From the NCBI RefSeq assembly GCF_000505665.1, contig NC_023033.1:1573813-1637812 (forward strand): DNA of 64,000 nucleotides, given 5' to 3'. Source of the stretch: Thermosynechococcus sp. NK55a (GTDB taxonomy: Bacteria; Cyanobacteriota; Cyanobacteriia; Thermosynechococcales; Thermosynechococcaceae). Under the pieces are notes generated by a model. That model saw nothing but the letters and a program-made list of their open reading frames with translations. It was not told where the DNA came from and did not search any database. Position numbers and translations under genes: made by a program. This document shows, piece after piece, positions 45,364 to 55,276 of this stretch (position 1 is the first letter of the stretch; the number at the start of each line of letters is the position of its first letter).

Positions 45364-46890
45364 ATGACGAACGACCTGCGGCACTATCTCCAGCTTTTAG
45401 AACAGCGGCAACAACTGCGACGCATCACCGTACCCGTTGATCCTGATCTGGAAATGGCCGAGATTTGCAATCGGCTATTGGCCGCAGGCGGGCCGGCCTT
45501 GCTCTTTGAAAACGTCATTGGTTCCCCCTATCCCGTGGCGATGAATCTTTTGGGAACCCTAGAGCGGGTCTGCTGGGCAATGAACATGGATCACCCCTTA
45601 GAGCTAGAGACCCTTGGTGAAAAGCTAGCGAAGCTGCAGCAGCCCAAGCCGCCGAAAACCCTGAGTCAAGTCCTTGATTTTGGCAAAATTCTCTTTGATG
45701 TTGTTCGTGCCAAGCCGAGCCGTGATTTGCTGCCCCCCTGTCAGCAGGTGGTGATCAAAGCTCCCGATTTGGATTTACGCCAACTACCGCTGATTCGCCC
45801 CTACCCCAAGGATGCGGGCAAAATTATTACCCTTGGTCTGGTGATTACCAAAGACTGTGAGACCGGCATTCCCAATGTAGGCATTTACCGCTTGCAACTG
45901 CAATCCCCAACCACCATGACCGTCCATTGGCTCTCGGTGCGGGGAGGGGCACGCCATCTGCGCAAGGCAGCTGCCCAGGGCAAAAAACTAGAGGTGGCGG
46001 TAGCCTTGGGGGTTCATCCTTTGATTATCATGGCCGCGGCAACACCAATTCCCGTGGATTTATCCGAATGGCTCTTTGCGGGTCTCTATGGTGGGGGTGG
46101 TATTCAGTTGGCCAAGTGCAAAACCCTTGATCTAGAGGTACCTGCCCAGTCGGAATTTATCCTTGAGGGCACGATTACCCCTGGTGAAGTCTTGCCCGAT
46201 GGCCCCTGTGGCGATCACATGGGGTACTACGGTGGTGTGGAAGATTCGCCAGTTATTCATTTCCACTGCCTCACCCATCGTCGCAATCCCATTTACTTGA
46301 CTACATTTAGTGGTCGCCCCCCCAAGGAGGAGGCAATGATTGCCTTAGCCCTCAACCGCATTTACACACCCATTTTGCGGCAGCAGGTACCGGAAATTGT
46401 GGACTTCTTTTTGCCCATGGAAGCCCTCAGTTATAAGGCGGCGATTATTTCCATTGACAAAGCTTATCCTGGCCAAGCCCGGCGCGCCGCCCTTGCCTTT
46501 TGGAGTGCCCTACCCCAATTTACCTACACCAAGTTTGTGATTGTGGTGGACAAAGAGATCAATATCCGTGATCCGCGGCAAGTGGTGTGGGCCATTAGCT
46601 CCAAGGTGGATCCCAGCCGTGATGTCTTTATTTTGGAAGATACTCCCTTTGATTCCCTTGACTTTGCTAGCGAAAAAATCGGCCTTGGGGGACGCATGGG
46701 CATTGATGCCACTACCAAAATTCCCCCAGAAACAGACCATCCTTGGGGCGATCCCCTCACCGCGGATCCGGGGGTGGCACGGCGAGTCACGGAACGCTGG
46801 CAGGAATATGGTCTTGGGGATATTGATTTAACCGCCGTAGATGCAACGCAGTTTGGCTATGAGCTAGACCCGGCCTTTCGTTGGCGATAA
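45364..46890 (+). CDS. UbiD-family decarboxylase
   Basis: 508-aa UbiD family enzyme, a prenylated-FMN-dependent decarboxylase of aromatic acids, probably acting in plastoquinone synthesis. Seen: GGPALLFENVIGSPYPVAMNL, FILEGTITPGEVLPDGPCGDHMGYYG and HCLTHRRNPIYLTTFSGRPP. Length is typical. It is divergent from lpxA. Confidence 0.88.
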   Translation: MTNDLRHYLQLLEQRQQLRRITVPVDPDLEMAEICNRLLAAGGPALLFENVIGSPYPVAMNLLGTLERVCWAMNMDHPLELETLGEKLAKLQQPKPPKTLSQVLDFGKILFDVVRAKPSRDLLPPCQQVVIKAPDLDLRQLPLIRPYPKDAGKIITLGLVITKDCETGIPNVGIYRLQLQSPTTMTVHWLSVRGGARHLRKAAAQGKKLEVAVALGVHPLIIMAAATPIPVDLSEWLFAGLYGGGGIQLAKCKTLDLEVPAQSEFILEGTITPGEVLPDGPCGDHMGYYGGVEDSPVIHFHCLTHRRNPIYLTTFSGRPPKEEAMIALALNRIYTPILRQQVPEIVDFFLPMEALSYKAAIISIDKAYPGQARRAALAFWSALPQFTYTKFVIVVDKEINIRDPRQVVWAISSKVDPSRDVFILEDTPFDSLDFASEKIGLGGRMGIDATTKIPPETDHPWGDPLTADPGVARRVTERWQEYGLGDIDLTAVDATQFGYELDPAFRWR

Positions 46891-46900
46891 GTGCAACAAC

Positions 46901-46926
46901 CGCGTTCATAAAACGCGTTCATAAAA
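46901..46926. repeat. 13-bp perfect tandem duplication
   Basis: Unit CGCGTTCATAAAA occurs twice, starting 11 bp after the UbiD-family stop. The remaining 130 bp before recO hold no recognisable gene. Confidence 0.9.
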
Positions 46927-47056
46927 GATGACAAATAGACAAGTAGAGATGGGGTAGAATGCTTGTCCGCCAAAAGTTGATCACTGTTTAGGGGACTGGC
47001 CGCGATAGGCTAAAAGATAGGCTCACTAATCTACCGCTACTGTCTGGATACTTGGG

Positions 47057-47902
47057 ATGGGTCGCACCTACCGCACCATTGGCATTAACCTCAAGGCCAT
47101 GCCTCTGGGGGAAAGCGATCGCCTGCTCAGTGTCTTTAGTCGCGATCGCGGGCTGCTGAAGTTAGTTGCCCCCCATAGCCGCAGCTCCCGCTCGAGACTG
47201 GGGGGACGGGTGGATTTGTTTGTTGTCAATGACCTCTTTATTAGCGCCGGCCGCAATCTAGACCGCATTCTTCAAGCAGAGACAGTAGCCACATACCAAG
47301 GCCTCAATAACCACTTGATCACGCTGACCGCTGCCCAATATCTCGGTGAGGTGGTGCTCTACCAAATCCATCCCCAGCAACCCCAGCCGGATCTCTTTGA
47401 TTGGCTCTGTGCCACGTTGGATCAGCTTCAGGGGGCTTCGAGTCGCGCTGCCCTGGCGCTATTGGTGCGCGGCCTGTGCGGCATCCTGCAATTGGAGGGT
47501 ATTGCCCCGGAATGGTACCAGTGCCAGGAAAGTGGCTGCAAAATTGCCATCCCTACAGCGGATACCGACTGGCGATTGGGTTTTAGTTTTGCCAGTGGCG
47601 GCGTTTTCACGATCAGGGCGGATCAGACAGTGGGGAATGGGTCTCTTGGTGGTGCGGGGGGCGATCGCCAACTGACAGCCAGTGAAGTCCGTCTGGGGCA
47701 ATGGCTTGCGATGCCCACCACGCAATTCTTAGCACGGGAGGAATTCCTCGCCCAAGCCGAGGCTTATCCCTTCAGTGTTTGGCTCTCCCTGGAGCGGCTG
47801 TTGCGCCAGTACCTGCAATTTCATCTGGAGCAACCGTTGCGGGTGCCCCCCTCCTTGATAGTTGTTTTTCACCTGTTGGGGTGTCCCAGCCATGACCATT
47901 GA
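47057..47902 (+). CDS. recO: DNA repair protein RecO
   Basis: 281-aa RecO, which with RecR and RecF loads RecA onto SSB-coated DNA. N-terminal OB fold: TYRTIGINLKAMPLGESDRLL and VDLFVVNDLFIS, followed by helices. Only a partial Cys pair (CQESGC) of the zinc site is visible. Its TGA overlaps the start of the MFS gene by 11 bp. Confidence 0.9.
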   Translation: MGRTYRTIGINLKAMPLGESDRLLSVFSRDRGLLKLVAPHSRSSRSRLGGRVDLFVVNDLFISAGRNLDRILQAETVATYQGLNNHLITLTAAQYLGEVVLYQIHPQQPQPDLFDWLCATLDQLQGASSRAALALLVRGLCGILQLEGIAPEWYQCQESGCKIAIPTADTDWRLGFSFASGGVFTIRADQTVGNGSLGGAGGDRQLTASEVRLGQWLAMPTTQFLAREEFLAQAEAYPFSVWLSLERLLRQYLQFHLEQPLRVPPSLIVVFHLLGCPSHDH

Positions 47903-49192
47903 GCAGCAAGACATTCCCTTGGAGTTGCCCCTACCACCGGTGCCGCCCCTCTGGCAAAACCGCAATTTTATTGCTCTTTGGCTGGCACAGGTCTGCTCGC
48001 AGTTGGCCGATAAAATTTACCTTGTATTTGTCATTGCTCTGATTACGGAGTTTTTCCAAGCGGCAAACCAGAGCATCAGTGGTTGGGTGTCGGCGATCAT
48101 GATTGCCTTTACGATTCCGGCCATCCTCCTTGGATCCGTGGCGGGGGTGCTGGTGGATCGCTGGTCAAAAAAACAGGTGCTCATTGTTACGAATTTATAC
48201 CGTGCCCTCCTTGTTTTAGGGATTCCGATCACAATTCTCCTTGGCGCCGGGCAGTGGTTTGGGTTTATGGCGCTGTTGCTGATCACGTTTACAATTTCCT
48301 GCTTAACCCAGTTTTTTGCCCCCGCCGAACAGGCCGCCATTCCTCTGCTGGTGGATAAGTCCCATCTGATGTCCGCCAATTCCCTCTACACGCTAACGAT
48401 GATGGCGGCTCTTGTTGTGGGGTTTGCTGCGGGTGAGCCGCTTTTGCATCTGGCGAGCCACTGGCATGCCCGGTGGGGTGGGGCAGTGTTTTTAGCGCCT
48501 GCTATGGTGGGGCAGCCCTTCTATTGATGCTGCTGCGGCCACCGGATCAGTGTCATCTGCCCCCGAGTCGCCCTCGGCAAGTGTGGCAAGAACTCCGCCA
48601 AGGCCTTCAGCTTTTACAGGAATATCCCGCCCTGCGTTTTGCGCTGCTGCAACTCATTTTGCTCTTTGCCAGTGTGGCCGCCATGTCCGTTTTGGTGGTG
48701 CGCCTTGCGGAAATCTTACCTGGCCTCGATACGGCTCAATTCGGTTTTCTGTTGGCCGCAGCGGCCGGCGGACTCGGGCTAGGGGCACTGCTGTTGAATA
48801 CCGTGGGTAAGCGCTTTGCCTATGGCTGGTCAAGTTTGCTAGGCTGTTGGGGAATGGGAGGCATGTTCCTTGGTCTGTCTCTGAGTCTCGATTCCTTGGC
48901 TTGGAGCATCGCCTACGTCGTGGGGTTGGGCTTTTTTGCCGCCTTTGTGGCAATTCCCCTGCAAACCCTCATCCAACTCATGACACCACCCGAACAGCGA
49001 GGCACTATCTTTGGCCTGCAAAATAACCTGGTGAATATTGCCCTCAGTGTGCCCTTGGGCGTGGCTGGTTTAGCGGAGACATGGTGGGGGCTGCAACCGG
49101 TACTCATCGGCTTGGGGGGGGCGATCGCCCTTGGTGGGACGCTGATGACCCTCAGCCATCGCAACGGTATGGTGAGCGGCAACCTGCTCTAA
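47892..49192 (+). pseudogene. MFS transporter split by a one-base frameshift
   Basis: A single MFS permease (~434 aa) in two frames. The first half (ATG 47892) runs from FIALWLAQVCSQLADKIYL through six spans with the loop motif GVLVDRWSKKQ, and breaks near 48490. The second half continues in the next frame (CYGGAALLLMLLRPP to the stop at 49192) with five or six more spans. Adding one base, for example to T5 at 48489-48493, joins them as one open frame. It could be a real null allele or a sequence error. Substrate unknown. It overlaps recO by 11 bp. Confidence 0.8.
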
Positions 49193-49224
49193 AAGTTCCA
49201 TAAAAAATCTTAAATCCTTTCATC

Positions 49225-49253
49225 TTGACGTTTTTTGCGCTACGCTGTACAGT
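49225..49253 (+). promoter_or_regulatory. Sigma70-type promoter TTGACG-N17-TACAGT
   Basis: TTGACG at 49225-49230 and TACAGT at 49248-49253 with an ideal 17-bp spacer, 30 bp upstream of the phosphatase ATG at 49284. Confidence 0.6.
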
Positions 49254-49283
49254 CAATTGACGCTTTTGCTGGCGTAACTTACC

Positions 49284-50675
49284 ATGTCACCCGCCTTCCC
49301 CTCATCCTCTACGACCTCTTCTAGTCCTGTGATCGCCCTCAAGGAAATGGTGTCGCGGTTACAGCGGGAAAACAGCAAAATTCAGGAGCTATTGGCATCC
49401 CTGAGCTTTGCGCTGCGGAGTTTCAATAATCTGAATCAATTTTTTGAACTGATCCCGCTGATTACCTGTCGGGTAACGGAGGCGGAGGCAGCTGCATTGG
49501 TCCTATTTCGCGCCGATGGCCAAGCCCGTCTTGAACAGCTCCATTGTCACGCCAGCGATCAGTGCCCCAATATTCGTGCTGCCCTAGAAACCGCCACCCG
49601 TACCCTTGCCAATAGCGTTGGTATGGCTGCAATCGATGCCGGGAGCGATCGTCCTCGACTTGAGCAGCTTTTAGATCAGCAACTGCGGGAACGTCTTCCC
49701 CAAGGCATTCAGTTCTACGCCACCGCCATTCTCGTCAAGGATTCCAGACTCACAGAGCGGGGACGGTTATACGTTTTTAGCCAACAACCGGACTATGGGT
49801 GGAATGAAACGCGACAGCAACTGTTGCAGGTGATTGCGGATCAAACGGCGGTGGCCATTGCCAATGATGAATTGGCCTTAAAGTTGCGCGATCGCCAGCG
49901 CTTGGATCGGGAACTGGAAATTGGTGCTGAAATTCAACGGCGACTTTTGCCCCACCGCTGTCCCAAAATCCACAGCCTAGAGCTAGCCGCCGAGTGTCGC
50001 ACCGCCAGTTGGGTTGGGGGAGACTATTACGACTTCATTCCCATTACCTATGGCCTTAGCGATCAACAAGAGATTGAACAAGGCCGTTGGGGCATTGCCA
50101 TTGGCGATGTCATGGGTAAAGGGGTACCCGCCGGACTGATCATGACCATGACCCGTGGCATGCTGCGGGCAGAAGCGCTGAATGGTCACCGTCCCAGCCG
50201 CATTTTGCAGCACCTCAACCGGGCGATGCAGCCGGATTTAGAAAGCTCCCACCGCTTTGTGACCCTCTTTTACTCTGAGTACAACCCGCAAACCCGGATT
50301 CTTGCCTACAGTAATGCTGCCCACCTGCCCCCCCTCCTATGGCGGGCTGAAACCGGGATGATCCATCGGCTGGACACCTACGGTATGCTCATTGGCTTGG
50401 ATCCCCGCAGTCAATACCAAGAAGCCGAAGTACGCCTCCAAGCAGGGGACACCGTGATTTACTACACTGATGGCATCACAGAAGCCGATAATCCCAAGGG
50501 CAAACGCTTTGAGGAAGAAGGGCTAGCAGCGGTTGTCAAGGAAGGCTGCGCCAAAGGTTTAGGGGCACAGGCACTATTGGACTATATCTTTGATGCCGTT
50601 GATGCCTTTACCAATACCAAGGGCCGACGCAGCGACGATATGACGTTGGTGATTCTGCGGGTGATTGACCAGTAG
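49284..50675 (+). CDS. GAF-SpoIIE (RsbU-type) PP2C phosphatase
   Basis: 463-aa regulator. A short coiled coil (LQRENSKIQELLASL) is followed by a GAF domain (about residues 45-205, ending DQTAVAIANDELALKLRDRQ). A C-terminal SpoIIE/RsbU phosphatase domain has EIQRRLLPHRCP, GGDYYDFIPI, GDVMGKGVPAGLIMTMTRG and YYTDGITEADN. Such proteins dephosphorylate anti-anti-sigma factors in partner-switching cascades; no such partner is adjacent. Confidence 0.9.
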   Translation: MSPAFPSSSTTSSSPVIALKEMVSRLQRENSKIQELLASLSFALRSFNNLNQFFELIPLITCRVTEAEAAALVLFRADGQARLEQLHCHASDQCPNIRAALETATRTLANSVGMAAIDAGSDRPRLEQLLDQQLRERLPQGIQFYATAILVKDSRLTERGRLYVFSQQPDYGWNETRQQLLQVIADQTAVAIANDELALKLRDRQRLDRELEIGAEIQRRLLPHRCPKIHSLELAAECRTASWVGGDYYDFIPITYGLSDQQEIEQGRWGIAIGDVMGKGVPAGLIMTMTRGMLRAEALNGHRPSRILQHLNRAMQPDLESSHRFVTLFYSEYNPQTRILAYSNAAHLPPLLWRAETGMIHRLDTYGMLIGLDPRSQYQEAEVRLQAGDTVIYYTDGITEADNPKGKRFEEEGLAAVVKEGCAKGLGAQALLDYIFDAVDAFTNTKGRRSDDMTLVILRVIDQ

Positions 50676-50750
50676 GCCACACCGCAACCCTGGCCCTGGG
50701 GATTGTCAGTTGCCCCCTCCGCTCCTGTAACAGAGAGCCCTCCCAAGGTC

Positions 50751-51140
50751 ATGGCAATCAAATCAATAAAAGCGGTTAAGATAACCGCAGGTATGTACGA
50801 GGTGGCGATGCGCTACTTTGTTGAGGTCAGCTTCCGTTGTGATGATGATGCCATTTGGGACACCCTAACCCGTTACCTTGGCTTTGTGGTTGCCGAAACC
50901 CTTGACCAGGCTATGACACTGCATCATTTTTTTGAGATGCATCCAGTGGTGTCTGGCGTGGAAACCTTTGTCCAATCCAGCGAAAGCCAACCCTATCTGC
51001 TGCTGACCACCTATCCAGAGCGCATCAGCAAGGCCAATGTTCAACGCAGTCGTTTTCAGGAGGCGCTGGCAATTCTTGGCGAACAGAGTTCTGGGCTGGC
51101 GGAATGGCTCTTTATGGAGACTACGGGGGATGAGTATTAA
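50751..51140 (+). CDS. Conserved hypothetical protein (129 aa)
   Basis: Small soluble alpha/beta protein with no recognised motif: MYEVAMRYFVEVSFRCDDD, TLDQAMTLHHFFEMHP, QPYLLLTTYPERISKANVQ, ending acidic. The ATG at 50751 (AIKSIKAVKITAG) is preferred to a TTG at 50703, since the intervening Ser/Pro-rich piece looks like leader sequence. It lies between the phosphatase and mutS on the same strand. Confidence 0.6.
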   Translation: MAIKSIKAVKITAGMYEVAMRYFVEVSFRCDDDAIWDTLTRYLGFVVAETLDQAMTLHHFFEMHPVVSGVETFVQSSESQPYLLLTTYPERISKANVQRSRFQEALAILGEQSSGLAEWLFMETTGDEY

Positions 51141-51166
51141 GCGCTCTACTCCACGATAGGGAAAAC

Positions 51167-51172
51167 TATAAA
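51167..51172 (+). promoter_or_regulatory. -10 element TATAAA upstream of mutS
   Basis: AT-rich box TATAAA in ACTATAAAATATAAAG, 46 bp before the mutS ATG at 51219. No matching -35 is obvious. Confidence 0.4.
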
Positions 51173-51218
51173 ATATAAAGTCCCCTTGGAGCACACCACA
51201 GGAAGTTGTGACGTTGCT

Positions 51219-53842
51219 ATGTCCAACGATCGCCCGCTGATGCATTCTGAGACTGAATCCCCTGCCCTGCGCTTAGGACGTAACCCCGGTTTGCAGGTGC
51301 GCCACGATGAGGTGGAGCGATCGCTGTTGACGCCGATGCTTCAGCACTATGCTGAACTCAAGGACGCCTATCCCCAAGCCCTGCTTCTCTATCGGGTGGG
51401 GGATTTCTACGAAACCTTTTTTCAGGATGCCTGCACGGTGGCCCGCGAATTGGAACTGGTGCTCACCGGCAAAGAGGGTGGCAAAGAAGTGGGACGGGTG
51501 GCCATGGCCGGCATTCCCCACCATGCCCTTGAACGCTATTGCCGCACCCTCATTGAAAAGGGCTATGCCATTGCCATCTGCGATCAAGTGGAAGACCCTG
51601 CCCAAGCCCAAGGATTGGTGAAGCGGCAAGTGACCCAAGTCTTTACACCGGGAACGGTTTTAGATACAGAGCTGCTTCAACCGCGCCGCAATAATTTTTT
51701 AGCTGCTGTTCTACTTTCTGGCAACCATTGGGGGTTGGCCTATGCCGATGTCTCGACGGGGGAGTTTTGTACCACCCAAGGGAGCGATCGCGCCGATCTA
51801 GTGGCAGAACTCAACCGCTTGCAACCGGCAGAAATCCTCCTGCCCACCGAAGCGCCGGACATTAATCGCCTCTTGCGCCCCGGCGAAGGCAAGGATCAAT
51901 TGCCCCCGGAATTGCCGCCCCAGTGGTGCTACACGCTGCGATCGCCCCAAGATTTTCAGGCAGCGGAAGCGCGGCAACGCCTGTGTCAACGTTTTCAGGT
52001 GAAATCCCTGGAAGGCTTTGGCTGTGAACATCTGCCCCTTGCCATGCGCGCCGCTGGGGGACTGTTGGCCTATTTGGATGAAACCCACCGCCAGCAGCCT
52101 GTTCCCCTGCAAAACCTCAGCACCTATTTCCTGCAACAGTATCTTTTTCTGGATCCGCAGACTCGCCGCAATCTGGAACTCACCCAAACCGTTCGCGACG
52201 GCAGTTTTCAAGGCTCACTCCTGTGGGCGATCGATCGCACCACAACCGCCATGGGGGGACGCCTGCTCCGCCGTTGGCTGCTGCAACCCCTCCTTGATAT
52301 TGAGCAGATTACGGCTCGCCAGGAGGCGATTGCTGAGTTGATAGCCAACAGTAGCCTGCGCCAGAGTCTACATCGCCATCTTCAGGAAATTTATGACCTT
52401 GAACGCTTGGCCGGTCGGGCGGGATCAGGGACTGCCAACGCGCGGGATTTGGCAGCGCTGCGGGACTCCTTTCGCACCTTAGTCTCTTTGGCAGCGGTGG
52501 TTGCGAACACGACCTCTCCCTATCTGCAAGCGCTGGCTCAACTGCCACCGGTTATTGAGCAATTGGCGGACACCCTCAGTGCGGCCCTGGTAGATCACCC
52601 CCCCATTAGTCTCAGCGAAGGGGGAATTCTACGCCCCGGTGCCTATCCCGAACTGGATCAGCAGCGCCAGCAAATCGAGCAGGATCAACAGTGGCTTCTC
52701 AATCTGGAAGCCCAAGAGCGACAGCGCACGGGCATTAGTACACTGAAAGTGGGCTACACCAAAGTCTTTGGCTATTACCTCAGTGTCTCCCGCGCCAAGC
52801 TGAGCCAAGTGCCCGATGACTACATCCGCAAGCAAACCCTCGCCAATGAGGAACGCTTTATTACGGCTGAGCTCAAGGAACGGGAAGCACGGCTATTGGC
52901 GGCTCAAAGCCATCTTTTTGAACTGGAGTACCAATACTTTGTCCAGTTGCGCGAGCAGGTGGCCGCTCAGGCCTCAACGATTCGTGAGATTGCAGCAGCA
53001 GTAGCAGCGGTGGATGCCCTTTTGGGGTTAGCCGAGGTGGCGGTGTATCAGGGCTATTGCCGACCGCAAATGACCCGCGATCGCCAGCTTTGCATTCGCG
53101 GTGGCCGTCACCCCGTTGTGGAGCAAACGTTACCGGCCGGCTTTTTGTTCCCAACGATACCCAACTGGGGACAGAGGCAGATTTAATGGTGCTGACGGGT
53201 CCCAATGCCAGCGGCAAAAGTTGCTATCTGCGGCAGGTGGGTCTGATTCAACTGCTGGCGCAAATGGGCAGTTATGTGCCCGCTACTAGTGCCACCTTGG
53301 GCATCTGCGATCGCATTTTTACCCGCGTGGGTGCCGTTGATGATCTCGCCACTGGCCAATCCACCTTTATGGTGGAGATGAATGAAACCGCGAACATCCT
53401 CAACCATGCGGGCGATCGCTCCCTTGTGCTCTTGGATGAAATTGGCCGCGGCACCGCCACCTTCGATGGCCTCGCGATTGCGTGGTCAGTGGCAGAATAT
53501 CTGGCGACCACCCTCAAATCCCGCACTATTTTTGCCACCCACTACCACGAACTCAATCAACTGGCAACGCTCCTGCCCAATGTGGCCAACTATCAAGTTG
53601 TCGTCAAAGAACTCCCCAACGAGATTATTTTTCTACACCAAGTGAAGCCCGGTGGTGCCGATCGCTCCTACGGCATTGAAGCCGGACGCCTTGCCGGCTT
53701 ACCTCCAGTCGTGATTCAACGCGCCCGCGAAGTGATGTGCCAAATCGAGAAGCACAGCAGAATTACCGTGGGACTGCGCAAAAGCCCAATGAGTGACCCC
53801 CCAACCGCCCCTGAGATCAATCAGGGGGAGCTGCCCTTTTAA
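51219..53842 (+). pseudogene. mutS: MutS mismatch-repair protein, frameshifted
   Basis: MutS split in two frames. Part 1 has the mismatch-reading domain (LLYRVGDFYETFFQDA with the Phe-x-Glu), the connector, lever and clamp domains, and [15 protein letters not shown], then runs to a stop at 53186. Part 2 continues FVPNDTQLG in the next frame with Walker A ([15 protein letters not shown]), [17 protein letters not shown] and [13 protein letters not shown] to 53842. Adding one T to the T5 run at 53142-53146 gives a normal 874-aa protein. As written, the ATPase is cut off and mismatch repair would be lost. The ATG at 51219 follows AGGAAG. Confidence 0.9.
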
Positions 53843-53891
53843 TTCCTTAGCTAGAATAGAGATTGTAACGTTTTGTTAACAAGGGGAATTT

Positions 53892-55118
53892 GTGGTTGTC
53901 CTGTTAAAGCTCGCCCCACCCCTACGGCAAACGCTCCTGCGGCTGATCTTGGCAGGTCTGTTGTTTTGGTCCAGCATTGCTGCAATGTTGCCTACCTTAC
54001 CCCTCTACATCGCTGCGAAGGGGGGCACGCCCCATCAGGTGGGGTTTGTCATGGGTGCCTTTGCCGTGGGGCTGCTGGGTTCTCGCTCCTGGTTAGGCCC
54101 CCTCGCCGATCGCCGCGGACGCAAAATGACCCTGCTCATTGGCCTCGCCGTGGCGGCGATCGCCCCCCTATTTTACATCCTCAGCCACAACCTACCGCTC
54201 CTGATGGCGGTGCGCCTGCTCCATGGCGTGAGCATTGCCGGCTTTACCACCGGTTACATGGCTCTGGTGACGGATATTGCCCCACCCCAACATCGCGGCG
54301 AAATCATTGGCTACACTAGCCTTGTCCATCCCATTGGGGTAGCCCTTGGGCCCAGTTTGGGCAGTTGGCTGCAAATCCACTACGGCCATGGCTGGGTCTT
54401 TATGATTGCCAGCACACTGGCCGCCTTCGGCTTCATGACTGCCGCAGGGGTGCGGGCAGTGAATAGGGCGCAGGAGGCTCTCCAGCCGCCTCCAGAGAAA
54501 ACCCTCTTTTGGCGGTTATTGCTGTCAGAACGGCTGCGGATTCCTAGCTTAGTGATGTTGAGTGTGGGCTTGACCTTTGGCACGATCGCCACGTTCATTC
54601 CCCTCTTTATGGCAGCCGAGCAGTTGGGGGTATCCCCAGGTCTGTTTTACGCCGTCGCGGCGATCGCCAGCTTTATCGGTCGTGTCCTGACGGGTGCTGC
54701 CTCCGATCGCTGGGGACGAGGCATTTTCATCTCCGCTAGCCTCGCCGCCTACGTCATCTCAATGGTGCTCCTCGCCCAAGCCCAAACCGCTTTGGATATC
54801 CTCTGGGCAGCGATTCTTGAAGGTCTTGCCGGCGGTGTCCTGATTCCGATGGTGGCTGCCCTCATGGCCGATCGCTCCATCCCCCAGGAGCGCGGACGGG
54901 TTCTCAGCCTCAGTTTAGGCGGTTTTGATCTGGGAATGGCCCTAGCGGGTCCCCTGCTGGGGGGACTGGTTGAGCATTGGGGCTATCGCCTCATCTTTCG
55001 CATGGCAGCAGTCTTTAGCCTCTTGGGGTTGACCTTCTTTTTAACCGCCAGTAGTAAAAGCCTGCCCGATTCCCTGCGCTTTGCCCTCGGCATGGGGCGC
55101 GATCGCTATGCCCTATAG
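53892..55118 (+). CDS. MFS transporter (408 aa)
   Basis: Intact 12-span major facilitator permease. N-terminal span LLRLILAGLLFWSSIAAML, loop 2-3 motif GPLADRRGRKMTLLIGLA, GFTTGYMALVTDIAPPQHRGE in span 5, and the mirrored motif ASDRWGRGIFI in the second half. It resembles drug/metabolite efflux carriers; substrate unknown. The GTG at 53892 is the first start after the 49-bp gap from mutS. Confidence 0.85.
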   Translation: MVVLLKLAPPLRQTLLRLILAGLLFWSSIAAMLPTLPLYIAAKGGTPHQVGFVMGAFAVGLLGSRSWLGPLADRRGRKMTLLIGLAVAAIAPLFYILSHNLPLLMAVRLLHGVSIAGFTTGYMALVTDIAPPQHRGEIIGYTSLVHPIGVALGPSLGSWLQIHYGHGWVFMIASTLAAFGFMTAAGVRAVNRAQEALQPPPEKTLFWRLLLSERLRIPSLVMLSVGLTFGTIATFIPLFMAAEQLGVSPGLFYAVAAIASFIGRVLTGAASDRWGRGIFISASLAAYVISMVLLAQAQTALDILWAAILEGLAGGVLIPMVAALMADRSIPQERGRVLSLSLGGFDLGMALAGPLLGGLVEHWGYRLIFRMAAVFSLLGLTFFLTASSKSLPDSLRFALGMGRDRYAL

Positions 55119-55276
55119 CCTACTATTTTTTGGGATCGCCCTCTTGGCTGGAACAAACGGCGCAAGCCCCCTTAAGAGAAGATGGCCTGTCGCTGATGTA
55201 TCCCCTCTTCAAGAAAAGGGCGGTATCCTTAGGGATTCGTTACAATTTTTTGAGATCACCCACTAGGGAAAAACGC

